64,000 bases of DNA, taken from Enterobacter cloacae complex sp. R_G8. GTDB taxonomy: Bacteria; Pseudomonadota; Gammaproteobacteria; Enterobacterales; Enterobacteriaceae. The DNA is taken from the NCBI RefSeq assembly GCF_024599795.1, contig NZ_CP102246.1, positions 2,170,001-2,234,000 of the forward strand. The letters run 5' to 3'. The notes under the pieces are model-generated. The model was not told the origin of the DNA. It made no database searches and saw only the letters and a list, made by a program, of their open reading frames with translations. Positions 39,188-48,620 of the stretch are shown here, in pieces. The translations under genes were made by a program, and so were the position numbers. The stretch's first letter is position 1. Each line of letters starts with the position of its first letter.

Positions 39188-40873
39188 CTACTGCGCCGTA
39201 CTTTTCACCGGCGCAGCCTCTTCATTCGCCGCAGGTTGATTCTCCGGCACGCTGTCACACGGTTTCTCTTTCGGACAGACCAGGTCCAGCATCTTCAGCG
39301 TCACGCCGTTGCTCCAGCCGAATCCATCCTGCAGCGGATACTCGCCACCGCCGCCGCCCGTACCGGTGGAGGAGACGTCATATTTTTCCACCAGTTTCTG
39401 CTCGCGATCGTAGGTGTGCTGAACATTTTTCAGGAAACGCCAGGTGACATCCATCGCCACCTTATTCTGGCCATAATTCTGCAACCCTTCTGTCGCGACC
39501 CACTGCAGCGGCGCCCAGCCATTGGGGGCATCCCACTGCTGGCCGCTGTTGACGGTGGTGGTCGTTATGCCACCCGGTTTCAGCAGGCGTGAGGACGTCG
39601 CAGCAGCCACTTTATCGGCGCGATCCTGTGCCGCCGCCTTCAAATACAGCGGGAAGAGGGCCGCAGCCGTAAGCTGATTACGCACCTTCTTGCTCTTCAG
39701 ATCGTAATCCGCATACCACCCCTCTTTTTCGTTCCACAGATACTTCTCCATCGCCTGCTGGCGTGCCGTGGCCAGCGCCTCATATTTGCTCGCGCTGGCG
39801 GCATCGCCGCTCTCCTGGCTTGCCCGGGCGAGCAGTTTTTCCATCTTGAACATCAGGGCGTTCAGATCCACCGGCACAATGCTGGTGGTGCGGATGGTGC
39901 CCAGCTTTTGCGGATCGTCCATCCAGCGGGAGCTAAAGTCCCAGCCTGAGGCCGCCGCAGAGCGTAAATCGCGGTAGATCTCCGTCGCCGGACGGTTAGG
40001 GTTGCTTTTGGCCGTGGTGATATCGTCAAGCCATGACTCCGGACGTGGCGTATCGCGATCATCCCAGTAGCGGTTGAGCAGTGAGCCATCCTCCAGCTTC
40101 ACCACCCGTTTGTTGGCTTGTCCGGCCTGCAGCGCATCGGCGCCCTCCATCCAGTAGGCGTACTCCTTTTCCATTTGTGGACGGTATTTCTTCAGCGCCT
40201 CGCTGTCGTGCGTCGCCAGCAGTTCAACCATCAGCGAGAAAAACGGCGGCTGGGAGCGGCTCAGGTAGTAACTGCGGTTGCCGTTCGGAATGTGTCCCCA
40301 CGTATCCAGCTCGTAGGCGAAGTTGTCCACCATATCGCTGATTTTGTCCCAGTGGTCACTTTCCGCCAGCCCCAACATGGTGAAATAGCTGTCCCAGTAG
40401 TAGACCTCGCGGAAACGTCCGCCCGGCACGACGTAGGGTTTAGGTAACGGCAGGAGCGAATCCCACTTGTTACTGGCTTTATCGGTGGTGCGGGTAAGCA
40501 CGGGCCACAGCCCGTCAATATGCTCACGCAGGCTCTGCCCGGCAGGAGGAACATATTTTTCCCCTTCCGCGGGAAGCGTGAAGTTCATATCCACAAAATG
40601 GCGTAAATCAAACCCGGACTGACGACGCTGCATGCGGTAGTCGGCCAGAATCGTCAGGGGATCGCTTTTCGGTACCGCATCGGCAAAGGTTTTTTGATCG
40701 GGGAAAAGTTTGGCGCTCTGGACATCGTTAAAGAGAGGGCCGAGCAAGATATCCGGTGAATTCGTCTGGTCAGAGTGCATTTCTTCTGCGTTGCCTGTCG
40801 CGGCAACCGCGAGCAACGCACTGCCCAGAACCAGAGGTAAGAGGCGAGGGCGCAGCTTTTGAGGGGTTATCAT
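39188..40873 (-). CDS. treA: Periplasmic trehalase TreA
   Basis: GH37 alpha,alpha-trehalase that splits trehalose into two glucoses in the periplasm. A cleavable signal peptide (about 1-29, ending ATGNA|EE) is followed by the family signatures [15 protein letters not shown] and [13 protein letters not shown]. The mature enzyme carries a Pro/Ala/Glu-rich C-terminal tail. The 561 aa length is usual. In E. coli it is RpoS-induced by high osmolarity. The divergent neighbour is a GPH sugar symporter. Confidence 0.96.
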   Translation of the reverse strand: MITPQKLRPRLLPLVLGSALLAVAATGNAEEMHSDQTNSPDILLGPLFNDVQSAKLFPDQKTFADAVPKSDPLTILADYRMQRRQSGFDLRHFVDMNFTLPAEGEKYVPPAGQSLREHIDGLWPVLTRTTDKASNKWDSLLPLPKPYVVPGGRFREVYYWDSYFTMLGLAESDHWDKISDMVDNFAYELDTWGHIPNGNRSYYLSRSQPPFFSLMVELLATHDSEALKKYRPQMEKEYAYWMEGADALQAGQANKRVVKLEDGSLLNRYWDDRDTPRPESWLDDITTAKSNPNRPATEIYRDLRSAAASGWDFSSRWMDDPQKLGTIRTTSIVPVDLNALMFKMEKLLARASQESGDAASASKYEALATARQQAMEKYLWNEKEGWYADYDLKSKKVRNQLTAAALFPLYLKAAAQDRADKVAAATSSRLLKPGGITTTTVNSGQQWDAPNGWAPLQWVATEGLQNYGQNKVAMDVTWRFLKNVQHTYDREQKLVEKYDVSSTGTGGGGGEYPLQDGFGWSNGVTLKMLDLVCPKEKPCDSVPENQPAANEEAAPVKSTAQ

Positions 40874-41207
40874 CGGTGCTTCTCCTTATTTCGCTGAGCA
40901 GCGGTCACGCTGTAATCAATCACCAGAAAACCTTAGTCGAATATTCCGCGCTTCGCGTGTCGAACATCGCACTTTGCACAAATCCAGATAATTTACCGTT
41001 GCGTTTAATGCCCCGGTGGCGCTGCTGAAATATTGATATTGTGAATGGCTGTAGGCGAGAAAATAAATTGCGATCCGTTACGCATAATTTTCCGGATAAA
41101 GGCTTTCTTTTAATTATCCCGATCACATAAAGCAAAAAACATAACTTCATGGTGAAAAAACATAATGGATCGCGTCGTTGCGCTCAGGCGAAATTATTGT
41201 CAAAGCA

Positions 41208-41219
41208 GAAACCGGTTTC
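41208..41219. promoter_or_regulatory. Palindrome GAAACCGGTTTC before the GPH transporter
   Basis: A perfect 12-bp palindrome with a central CG, like operators of LacI/GalR-type sugar repressors. It ends 8 bp before the GGAG of the GPH transporter gene, so a bound repressor would block transcription. The 40874-41238 gap also has a lone CRP-like half-site (TCACA at about 41124). No LacI-family gene is in the window. Confidence 0.45.
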
Positions 41220-41238
41220 ATCAATAAGGAGTAACGTG

Positions 41239-42597
41239 ATGTCAGTGAGTGAAAAAATTCCGGTCCGGGAAAAAATAGGCTACAGCCTGGGAGATGCCGC
41301 GAGCCATATTGTATTTGACTCATCGGTTGCCATTCTGGCGTATTACTATACCGATATTTATGGCTTACCCCCGGCCGTAATGGGAACCATGTTTCTTTTG
41401 GTCCGTTTATTAGATGCCATTACCGACCCCGTTATGGGAGCGATTGCCGATGCAACTTCCACGCGCTGGGGACGTTTTCGTCCCTGGCTGCTGGCGATAT
41501 GCGTTCCTTTCGCGGTGAGTTGCGTATTGGTTTATTCCATTCCGGATTTTACCGAAACAGGCAAAATTTATTATGCCGTCGGGGCGTATATATTTATGAC
41601 TCTGATGTATACCGCCATTAATATCCCCTATTGCTCCCTGGGCGCTGCGCTTACGTCCGATCCACGGGAAAACCTCTCGTTGCAGTCCTGGCGCTTTGCC
41701 ATCACCCCGATTGGTGGCGCGCTTGGTACCGCGCTTATTCTTCCCCTCGCGGACTATCTCTACCCCGGCGACAGGGCGACCGGCATTCAGGTGGCGATGG
41801 CGCTGTTTGGTGCAATCGGCTGCGTGATGTTTATCATTTGTTTTGTGACCACCAAAGAGCGTGTCCAGCCGATCAAAGAGGAGAATCTGAACATCGCCCG
41901 GGACGTTAAAATCCTCTTTCGTAACGATCAGTGGCGCATTCTCTCGATCTACAACTTTATGATGCTGGTGGCGGTGGTGATCCGCGGTGGCGCGGTGGTC
42001 TATTACGTCAATACCGTGCTCAACAAGGGGGCCGACATTATCTCGTACTTTATGCTGGGCGGGATGCTGGCCTCGATGTTTGGTTCGGTTCTGGCGCAAC
42101 CGTTCGGTACCCGTTTTTGTAAGGTTAAACTCTCGTTCTGGATCAATATTCTCAATGCGGTGTTAGGCGTGGCCTGCTTCTGGCTACCGCTGGAGTTCTG
42201 GGTCATTCCACTGATTGCCCATGTGCTCATTCAGATTGTTCAGGGCGGTAACGGCGCGTTGCAGTGGTCAATGATTACTGATGCAAATAATTACGGTGAA
42301 TGGAAAACTCAGCGTCGTATTACAGGTATGAATGTTGCGGCCAATATTTTCGTGATCAAATTAGGTGTCGCCGTCGGGGGGGCGATTCTGGGCTGGGTGC
42401 TGGCCTGGTTTAATTACCAGTCGAACAGTACGGTACAGTCGGAATCCGCCGTTCAGGGTGTCATTCTGCTGTTTACGTTAATCCCTTCACTCTTTTATTT
42501 ACTCACCGCTTTTTCAATCAAGTTTTATAAATTAACCGAAAACGTCATGAATGGCGTGGTGAGTGATTTAAATAAAGGCGAATTCGCTAACTCTTAA
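41239..42597 (+). CDS. GPH-family sugar:cation symporter (MFS_2)
   Basis: A 452-aa glycoside-pentoside-hexuronide:cation symporter with twelve predicted helices. The N-terminal RLLDAITDPVMGAIADAT motif carries the Asp residues that bind cation and sugar in melibiose permease MelB. The C-terminal ITDANNYGEWKTQRRITGMNVAAN is the other family signature. The ATG at 41239 has GGAG seven bases upstream; the frame is open another 30 codons. It is followed by a glycoporin gene but no cytoplasmic glycosidase. The substrate is unknown; an alpha-glycoside is a reasonable guess. Confidence 0.85.
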   Translation: MSVSEKIPVREKIGYSLGDAASHIVFDSSVAILAYYYTDIYGLPPAVMGTMFLLVRLLDAITDPVMGAIADATSTRWGRFRPWLLAICVPFAVSCVLVYSIPDFTETGKIYYAVGAYIFMTLMYTAINIPYCSLGAALTSDPRENLSLQSWRFAITPIGGALGTALILPLADYLYPGDRATGIQVAMALFGAIGCVMFIICFVTTKERVQPIKEENLNIARDVKILFRNDQWRILSIYNFMMLVAVVIRGGAVVYYVNTVLNKGADIISYFMLGGMLASMFGSVLAQPFGTRFCKVKLSFWINILNAVLGVACFWLPLEFWVIPLIAHVLIQIVQGGNGALQWSMITDANNYGEWKTQRRITGMNVAANIFVIKLGVAVGGAILGWVLAWFNYQSNSTVQSESAVQGVILLFTLIPSLFYLLTAFSIKFYKLTENVMNGVVSDLNKGEFANS

Positions 42598-42613
42598 TAG
42601 TTGAAGCAGTAAG

Positions 42614-42637
42614 CCGATAATTCATTTGAATTATCGG
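42614..42637. other. Perfect 10-bp stem-loop between symporter and porin
   Basis: CCGATAATTC-ATTT-GAATTATCGG in the 94-bp gap. No T run follows, so it is not a simple terminator. It may protect the upstream mRNA end or serve as an operator. Confidence 0.7.
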
Positions 42638-42691
42638 TGAGGTTCTCTGTGTCCGTCAGGAAATAATGATTAACTCACGAGGATGGAGTCG

Positions 42692-44071
42692 ATGAAAGTG
42701 AAATACCTTGCACTGCTCGTCAGTGCGTTTTGTTCTACCGCAGCAATGGCAGCAAATGATACGCAACGTCTGGAAGATAAACTGGCGCAACTGGAGGCGC
42801 GCCTCGAAAAGGCTGAAACAAGGGCGGCAAAGGCAGAAGCACAAATTCAGGTTCTGGAACAACAGCAGCAAACCGTGGTGGCCGCAAATCCTGTTGTGGT
42901 TGGATCCACAGAGCCTGCGACAGCGCAAACGGCACCGAAGCTCACGTTATCCGGCTACGGTGATATTAAATTTTATGGTGACGTCGAATTTAATATGGAT
43001 GCGGCCAGCAAGACCGGCAGTTTAACCTCCATGAAAACGACAGCCAATAAAGACTGGGCACCCGGTAACCATGAACGCTGGGATATTAACGGGCGTCTGC
43101 TGCTGGGGTTTGACGGCTATAAGCGAATGGAAAACGGCAATTTTGCCGGTTTCTCCGTACAGCCGCTGGCGGACTTAACGGGCAAAATGAACCTGGATGA
43201 CGCGGTCTTCTTCTTTGGCACGGAAAACGACTGGAAGGTAAAAGTTGGCCGTTTTGAAGCCTATGATATGTTCCCGCTGAACCAGGATACCTTCGTAGAA
43301 TATTCCGGCAACACCGCCAACGATCTCTACAGCGATGGTTACGGCTATATCTATATGATGAAAGAGGGGCGCGGTCGTAGCGACAGCGGAGGTAACTTCC
43401 TGCTGAGTAAAACCCTGGGCAACTGGTATCTCGAGGTTAACACGCTGCTGGAAGACGGCAGCTCGCTGTTTGTTGACCAGCAGTATCATGGCGTGGACCT
43501 GGATAACGATAAAAACGTCGCCTACGTCCGCCCGGTGATTGCCTGGCAGGAAGGAAACTTCTCGACCGCTATCGCGATGGAGAGCAACCTCGTCAACAAC
43601 GCCTACGGCTACCACGATGCGTCCGGAAGATGGGTCGACCAGTCTGACCGCACCGGCTATGGCTTTACCATGACCTGGAACGGGCAAAAAACCGATCCGG
43701 ATGACGGTATCGTTGCCAACCTGAATACCGCCTACATGGATGCCACCGACGAGACGGATTTCACCGCGGGCGTGAATGCCTTATGGCGCAATGTAGAGCT
43801 GGGCTATATCTATGCGCATAACCAGATCGATAATTTCAACACCGCCAACTTTAATGCGGACTGTGATGGCGACTGCTGGGTGACCGATCCCGGCGATTAT
43901 GATATTCACACTATTCATGCGTCGTACCTGATCCCGAACGTCATGAAGATGAAGAATTTCAATATCTATCTTGGCGTGTACGCCTCCTGGGTTGAAGCAC
44001 ATCCGAATGACGGCGATGACCGCAACGACGATCGCTACGGCGGGCGCGTGCGCTTCAAATACTACTTCTGA
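42692..44071 (+). CDS. RafY-like carbohydrate porin
   Basis: A 459-aa outer-membrane porin precursor. It has a signal peptide (about 1-21, AMA|AND), then an N-terminal coiled coil (RLEDKLAQLEARLEKAE..., about 25-62) like that of ScrY and RafY, a Pro/Thr linker, and a beta-barrel ending RVRFKYYF. The type is the glycoporin RafY family (Porin_8). It probably lets oligosaccharides into the periplasm for the adjacent symporter. I chose the ATG at 42692 because MKVKYLALLV is a proper signal start; the ATG at 42683 is also in frame. Confidence 0.8.
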   Translation: MKVKYLALLVSAFCSTAAMAANDTQRLEDKLAQLEARLEKAETRAAKAEAQIQVLEQQQQTVVAANPVVVGSTEPATAQTAPKLTLSGYGDIKFYGDVEFNMDAASKTGSLTSMKTTANKDWAPGNHERWDINGRLLLGFDGYKRMENGNFAGFSVQPLADLTGKMNLDDAVFFFGTENDWKVKVGRFEAYDMFPLNQDTFVEYSGNTANDLYSDGYGYIYMMKEGRGRSDSGGNFLLSKTLGNWYLEVNTLLEDGSSLFVDQQYHGVDLDNDKNVAYVRPVIAWQEGNFSTAIAMESNLVNNAYGYHDASGRWVDQSDRTGYGFTMTWNGQKTDPDDGIVANLNTAYMDATDETDFTAGVNALWRNVELGYIYAHNQIDNFNTANFNADCDGDCWVTDPGDYDIHTIHASYLIPNVMKMKNFNIYLGVYASWVEAHPNDGDDRNDDRYGGRVRFKYYF

Positions 44072-44084
44072 TGTCCTGCGCCAG

Positions 44085-45041
44085 TCAGGCCTCTTCCGGG
44101 GTCTGGCTGGTCTCCCGCAGCGTGCCCGGCGCATGGCCGATAATTCGCTTGAACGCCCGGCTAAACGCCGCAAGGGATCCGTAACCCAGGCGCAGCGCGA
44201 CCGTTTCAATAGGCTGATTTTCATGGCGAATGTACTGAATGGCCAGGCGCATCCTCAACTCGCTGAGGTATTTCGCCGGGGTGGTGCCCGTCGCGGCGAG
44301 AAAACGTTCCGCAAACACCGAGCGGGAGGTGCCAGCCTCTTTTGCCAGATCCGCCACGCTCCAGTTCAGACCCGGCTGCTGGTGCATGGCGTAAATGGCC
44401 CGGCTCAGACGCGGGTCGCGCAGTACCTGCACCCAGCCGGTGGCTTTTCCGCAGCCTCCTTCAACCCAGCCCCGCACGATTAGCGCCGCCACCACGTCTG
44501 CCAGCCGCGCGAGGATCCCGGCGAATCCGGCCTGACGCGTCATGGATTCGCGCTCCATCGCCGCCAGCAGCGGGTGGATCTCCGGCCAGGTGGACATCAA
44601 CCGGCTCACCATCATCACCTCCGGCATCGCTTTGATGAGCGGTTGCATCCCGCCCAGCTCAAAATCCATGCATCCGCTGAAAATGACGGTGTTCTCGCTG
44701 TCCGGACACGGCTCGCAGGTGATGGCGCAGACCGAGCTGCAGATAGGTTCACTGGGAAACGCGCTGACCGGGGTGATGGTGGCCTGTTCGTCCGAGAGCA
44801 GGGCGTGCGCATTACCGTTTGGTATAAACAGGGCATCACCGCCGTTTAAGGTGAATGTTGCGCCACTCTCCATACGCAGCAGGGCATTGCCGCGGCTGAC
44901 AAAATGAAACTGTGCTTTGCCAGGCGCCTGGTGGAACGCCACGCCAAAGGGTGCGCTGGCTTCAATGCGGCGGTATTTCACGCCCGACAGGCGCATTCCG
45001 CGTAACAGCTCGCTGATCAGATCGGGGGACTGAGCGGTCAT
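44085..45041 (-). CDS. AraC-family transcriptional regulator with cupin domain
   Basis: A 318-aa regulator. An N-terminal cupin-like ligand domain (Cupin_6 type; AFHQAPGKAQFHFVSRGNALL and GDALFIPNGNAHALL) is followed by two AraC helix-turn-helix motifs in the last 100 residues (AGTSRSVFAERFLAATGTTP, LGYGSLAAFSRAFKRIIG). Regulators of this type commonly control a divergent efflux gene. Here the MFS exporter starts 115 bp away on the other strand. The ligand is unknown. Confidence 0.88.
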   Translation of the reverse strand: MTAQSPDLISELLRGMRLSGVKYRRIEASAPFGVAFHQAPGKAQFHFVSRGNALLRMESGATFTLNGGDALFIPNGNAHALLSDEQATITPVSAFPSEPICSSVCAITCEPCPDSENTVIFSGCMDFELGGMQPLIKAMPEVMMVSRLMSTWPEIHPLLAAMERESMTRQAGFAGILARLADVVAALIVRGWVEGGCGKATGWVQVLRDPRLSRAIYAMHQQPGLNWSVADLAKEAGTSRSVFAERFLAATGTTPAKYLSELRMRLAIQYIRHENQPIETVALRLGYGSLAAFSRAFKRIIGHAPGTLRETSQTPEEA

Positions 45042-45156
45042 GGCAAAACTCCGGACGAATAATCAATAAGTGGAGATTATATGTCATAGATCGTCCACGG
45101 TGAACCCTCTATCCTTTTGCGACAGTTGTCACATTTTCATAACGGGAGATCAACAG

Positions 45157-46344
45157 ATGAGTTCATGTGTCGCGGCGAGAGAGGCTGTTACGCCTGCAAA
45201 ACCCGCCTGGCGGGCCGTCTATTCACTGGGGCTGGGGGTGTTTGGTTTGATCACGGCGGAGTTCCTGCCCGCCAGTTTGTTAACGCCCATGGCCGCAAGC
45301 CTGGGCGTAACAGAGGGGATGGCCGGACAGGCGGTAACCGCCACCGCGCTGGTCGCGCTGGTCACCGGATTGCTGATCACCCCGGCGACCAAAAGTATCG
45401 ACCGTCGCTGGGTACTCATGTTTTTCTCGGTGCTGCAAATCATCTCCAGCCTGCTGGTGGCTTTTGCGCCGACGTTGCACGTTCTGCTGATGGGACGCCT
45501 GCTGTTAGGGATTGCCATCGGGGGATTCTGGGCGATGTCGACCGCCACGGCGATGCGTCTGGTGCCTGCTGATAAAGTGCCGAAAGCGCTGGCGGTGATC
45601 TTCTCCAGCGTGTCGATCGCCACGGTGGTTGCGGCTCCGTTGGGCAGCTATCTTGGCAGCCTGATCGGCTGGCGTAATGTCTTTATCCTCTGCATTCTGC
45701 CGAGCATGCTGGCGCTGCTGTGGCAGCTCTGGGTACTGCCGTCAATGAAGCCGGAGAGCAGCGGCAGCCTGGGCACCCTGTTCCGCGTGCTGCGTCGTCC
45801 GGGAATGATCGGCGGAATGCTGGCGACCATTCTGATCTTCAGCGGCCATTTTGCCTTCTTCACTTACCTGCGTCCGTTCCTTGAAACGGTGGGTCAGGCA
45901 AGCGTGGAGAGCATCTCGCTGATCCTGCTGGGCTTCGGGATTGCCAACTTTATCGGCACCTCCGTTGCCGGACATCTGCTTGCGCGCAACCTGCGCCTGA
46001 CGCTGGCCCTGGTTCCGTTCGCCATGGGCGTGCTGGCACTCACCATGGTGGCGTTTGGTCATCTGGCGATGCTGGATGGATTACTGGTGGCGATGTGGGG
46101 CTTTGCGTTTGGTCTGGTTCCGGTGGGCTGGTCAACCTGGCTTGCCACGACGGTGCCGGATGAAGCCGAAAGCGCGGGTGGTTTGCTGGTGGCCTCTATC
46201 CAGCTGGCAATCAGCGCCGGTGCGGCCGTGGGCGGGGCGGTATTTGACCTCAACGGCGCCAGCGGCGTCTTTGCCGGAAGCGGTTTCCTGCTGGTAACGG
46301 CGATGGTGATTGTGTTTATGGGCGTGAAGGTTAAGGCGGAGTGA
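45157..46344 (+). CDS. DHA1-type MFS efflux transporter (NepI-like)
   Basis: A 395-aa major facilitator with twelve helices. The sequence resembles E. coli NepI (purine ribonucleoside exporter), sharing EFLPASLLTPMA, GRLLLGIAIGGFWAMS, TMRLVP-type and PVGWSTW motifs. It could export nucleosides, sugars or drugs; the substrate is not proven. The ATG at 45157 has GGGAG upstream and is divergent from the AraC regulator. A REP unit follows the stop. Confidence 0.84.
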   Translation: MSSCVAAREAVTPAKPAWRAVYSLGLGVFGLITAEFLPASLLTPMAASLGVTEGMAGQAVTATALVALVTGLLITPATKSIDRRWVLMFFSVLQIISSLLVAFAPTLHVLLMGRLLLGIAIGGFWAMSTATAMRLVPADKVPKALAVIFSSVSIATVVAAPLGSYLGSLIGWRNVFILCILPSMLALLWQLWVLPSMKPESSGSLGTLFRVLRRPGMIGGMLATILIFSGHFAFFTYLRPFLETVGQASVESISLILLGFGIANFIGTSVAGHLLARNLRLTLALVPFAMGVLALTMVAFGHLAMLDGLLVAMWGFAFGLVPVGWSTWLATTVPDEAESAGGLLVASIQLAISAGAAVGGAVFDLNGASGVFAGSGFLLVTAMVIVFMGVKVKAE

Positions 46345-46350
46345 GTTATC

Positions 46351-46379
46351 AGCCGGGTAAGCGCAAGCGCCACCCGGCT
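46351..46379. repeat. REP palindrome (MFS-GAPDH gap)
   Basis: AGCCGGGTAAGCGCAAGCGCCACCCGGCT between the convergent transporter and GAPDH genes. Confidence 0.8.
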
Positions 46380-46385
46380 TACACC

Positions 46386-47396
46386 TTACAACCCTTTCTT
46401 ATCCATCAGCACCGCCAGATCCACCAGGCGGTTAGAGAATCCCCACTCGTTGTCATACCACGCCAGGATCTTCACCATCCGACCACCAATTACCAGGGTG
46501 GAGAGACCGTCAATAATCGAAGAGCGCGGGTCGCCCTGATAATCGCTGGAGACCAGCGGTTCATCGCTATATCCCAGAATGCCTTTCAATGGCCCGCTGG
46601 CGGCGGCTTTGCGGAACGCATCGTTCACCTCTTGTACCGTAACGTCACGGCTCAGCGTCACCGTCAAGTCCACAATCGAGACCACCGGAACCGGTACGCG
46701 CAGGGAATAGCCGGTCAGCTTGCCGTCCAGAGACGGGATGACTTTCCCCAGCGCCTTCGCGGCACCGCTGGAGTACGGCACAATTGACAGGGCGGCCGCT
46801 CGTGCGCCGCGCAGATCTTTTTCCGGCTGGTCATGCAGCGCCTGGCTGTTAGTATAAGCGTGCGTGGTGTTCATCAGGCCATGCTCAATACCAAATTGCT
46901 GATGCAAAACCTGAGCGGCCGGCGCCAGGCCGTTCGTGGTGCAACTCCCGTTGCTCACTACCACGTGCTTAGCCGGATCGTACTGCTCGTGGTTAACGCC
47001 CATCACCACCGTCAGATCGTCATTCTTACCTGGCGCGGAGATGATGACGCGCTTCGCCCCACCGTGGGTGATATGCACCAGCGCTTTCTCGCGTTCGGTG
47101 AAGAAACCGGTGGCTTCAATCACCACGTCAACGCCGACATCGCGCCAGGGGATATTCGCCGGATCGCGCTCGCTAAAGACGGTGATGCGCTGGCCGTCAA
47201 CCTGCAGCGCACCGTCCGCCGCTTCAACGGGGGCCGGCAGCGTGCCGAGCAGGGAATCATGCTTAAGCAAATGGGCGAGGGTTTTGCTGTCCGTCAGATC
47301 GTTAATCGCCAGAATCTGCAGGTCCGGATTGCCCAGCGCCGCGCGCAGGAAATTACGTCCGATACGGCCGAAACCGTTAATGCCGACCTTAACCAT
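46386..47396 (-). CDS. GAPDH paralog (type I glyceraldehyde-3-phosphate dehydrogenase)
   Basis: A 336-aa protein with the NAD-binding fold INGFGRIGRNFLRAAL at the start and the catalytic Cys152 and His179 in place. The active-site loop reads NGSCTTNG where housekeeping GapA has NASCTTNC: the second Cys is Gly156 and the preceding Ala is Gly150. It is therefore not gapA. It lies 78 bp downstream of a GlxA-type regulator on the same strand and has its own AGGAG before ATG 47396. It may use a different aldehyde or act under stress; the role is unproven. Confidence 0.85.
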   Translation of the reverse strand: MVKVGINGFGRIGRNFLRAALGNPDLQILAINDLTDSKTLAHLLKHDSLLGTLPAPVEAADGALQVDGQRITVFSERDPANIPWRDVGVDVVIEATGFFTEREKALVHITHGGAKRVIISAPGKNDDLTVVMGVNHEQYDPAKHVVVSNGSCTTNGLAPAAQVLHQQFGIEHGLMNTTHAYTNSQALHDQPEKDLRGARAAALSIVPYSSGAAKALGKVIPSLDGKLTGYSLRVPVPVVSIVDLTVTLSRDVTVQEVNDAFRKAAASGPLKGILGYSDEPLVSSDYQGDPRSSIIDGLSTLVIGGRMVKILAWYDNEWGFSNRLVDLAVLMDKKGL

Positions 47397-47474
47397 AATG
47401 CACTCCTTATTTCTGTTGTCTGGAGTCACTGTAGGCTTCAGGCCGGATGGCGTAAATGACAAAAAAGGATCACA

Positions 47475-48455
47475 TTACGCCATTTTGCGGCAGTGAAAAC
47501 GCTGACGGTATTCACCGGGTGTGAGGTGGAGCTGTTTTTCAAATACGCGGCGCAGGTTGATGCTGGTGCCAAATCCACTTTTCTCGGCGATAACGGATAG
47601 CGGAGCGTCGGTCTGTTCAAGCAACTGTCGGGCTGCGGCAAGGCGCGCTTCGGTCACATAGCGTGCCGGAGACGCCCCCGTGTCGCGGGTGAATACCCGG
47701 GTGAAATTGCGCGGGCTCATGGCTACTGTTTCCGCCAGCTTTTCGACGCACAGATCGGCCGTCAGGTTTTGCAGGATCCAGGTTTGCAGCTCGCTGATGG
47801 GTCCGGAGGAGCCGGACTGCGACAGGTTATAGCGGCTGAACTGCAGTTGTCCTCCCGGGCGGCGCAGATACATCACCATATCCTGCGCCACGTCGCGCGC
47901 GAGGCTGAAGCCATAATCGTCTTCCACCAGCGCCAGGGTCAGATCAAAGCCGGAACTCACGCCACCGGAGGTCCAGATGGGGCCATCCTGAATATAGAGC
48001 GGCCCTCCCTCAACACGGATGGTGGGGTACTGCGCTTGCATGGTTTCCAGCAGTCGCCAGTGGGTGGTCGCCCTACGCCCGTCAAGCAAACCGGTCTGGG
48101 CCAGCAGCATCGCACCACCGCATATGGAGGCGATCCGCCGCGAATGCGGTGCGGCAAGATGCAGCCAGTCCACCACGGCGGTGCTCTCCTGCTCGTTCAT
48201 GCCGCGCCCGGTAATGATGATGGTATCAAGCGGCTCACGGGGATCCAGCTCCGGCAGGCGATAATCTGCCAGCAGATTTAGACCAGACTGGCCGTGGATC
48301 ACCTGGTGGGGTTGGGTCGTGGCGATGATGATGCGATAGCAAGGCTGCGCAAGGCCTCCCGGGTGCAGGCGGTTGGCCTGCATCAGAATGTCGGCGATGC
48401 CGGCGGCTTCAAACAACATGCCGCCGTCAGGAACAATAATCAGGATCTTCTTCAT
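47475..48455 (-). CDS. GlxA-family transcriptional regulator (DJ-1/PfpI + AraC)
   Basis: A 326-aa regulator. The N-terminal DJ-1/PfpI-like domain (about 1-180) has the nucleophile-elbow sequence ASICGGAMLLAQTGLLDGRRATTHW. The C-terminal AraC domain (about 215-315) has AMSPRNFTRVFTRDTGASPARYV and SGFGTSINLRRVF. Such regulators often respond to small metabolites. The co-directional GAPDH gene is the likely target. Confidence 0.88.
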   Translation of the reverse strand: MKKILIIVPDGGMLFEAAGIADILMQANRLHPGGLAQPCYRIIIATTQPHQVIHGQSGLNLLADYRLPELDPREPLDTIIITGRGMNEQESTAVVDWLHLAAPHSRRIASICGGAMLLAQTGLLDGRRATTHWRLLETMQAQYPTIRVEGGPLYIQDGPIWTSGGVSSGFDLTLALVEDDYGFSLARDVAQDMVMYLRRPGGQLQFSRYNLSQSGSSGPISELQTWILQNLTADLCVEKLAETVAMSPRNFTRVFTRDTGASPARYVTEARLAAARQLLEQTDAPLSVIAEKSGFGTSINLRRVFEKQLHLTPGEYRQRFHCRKMA

Positions 48456-48620
48456 GTCCTGAAAAGTACCTTTATTACAAAATAAGTCAAGCGGAGGGCA
48501 AGGGCGTTAACAGGCACAACGCACCTTTCTGGCAAAGCAAAGTGATTTAAGTTCTTTGTTATTTCAGACGTTATCCCGGATCGTCAGCACATTATCTCTG
48601 GCGAAACGGCGTCTGAAGGA

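Noticed and set aside
46386..47396. GAPDH as part of an arsenate-detoxifying GAPDH-ArsJ pair
   Set aside because: The adjacent MFS gene is on the opposite strand, resembles NepI rather than ArsJ, and no ars gene is nearby.
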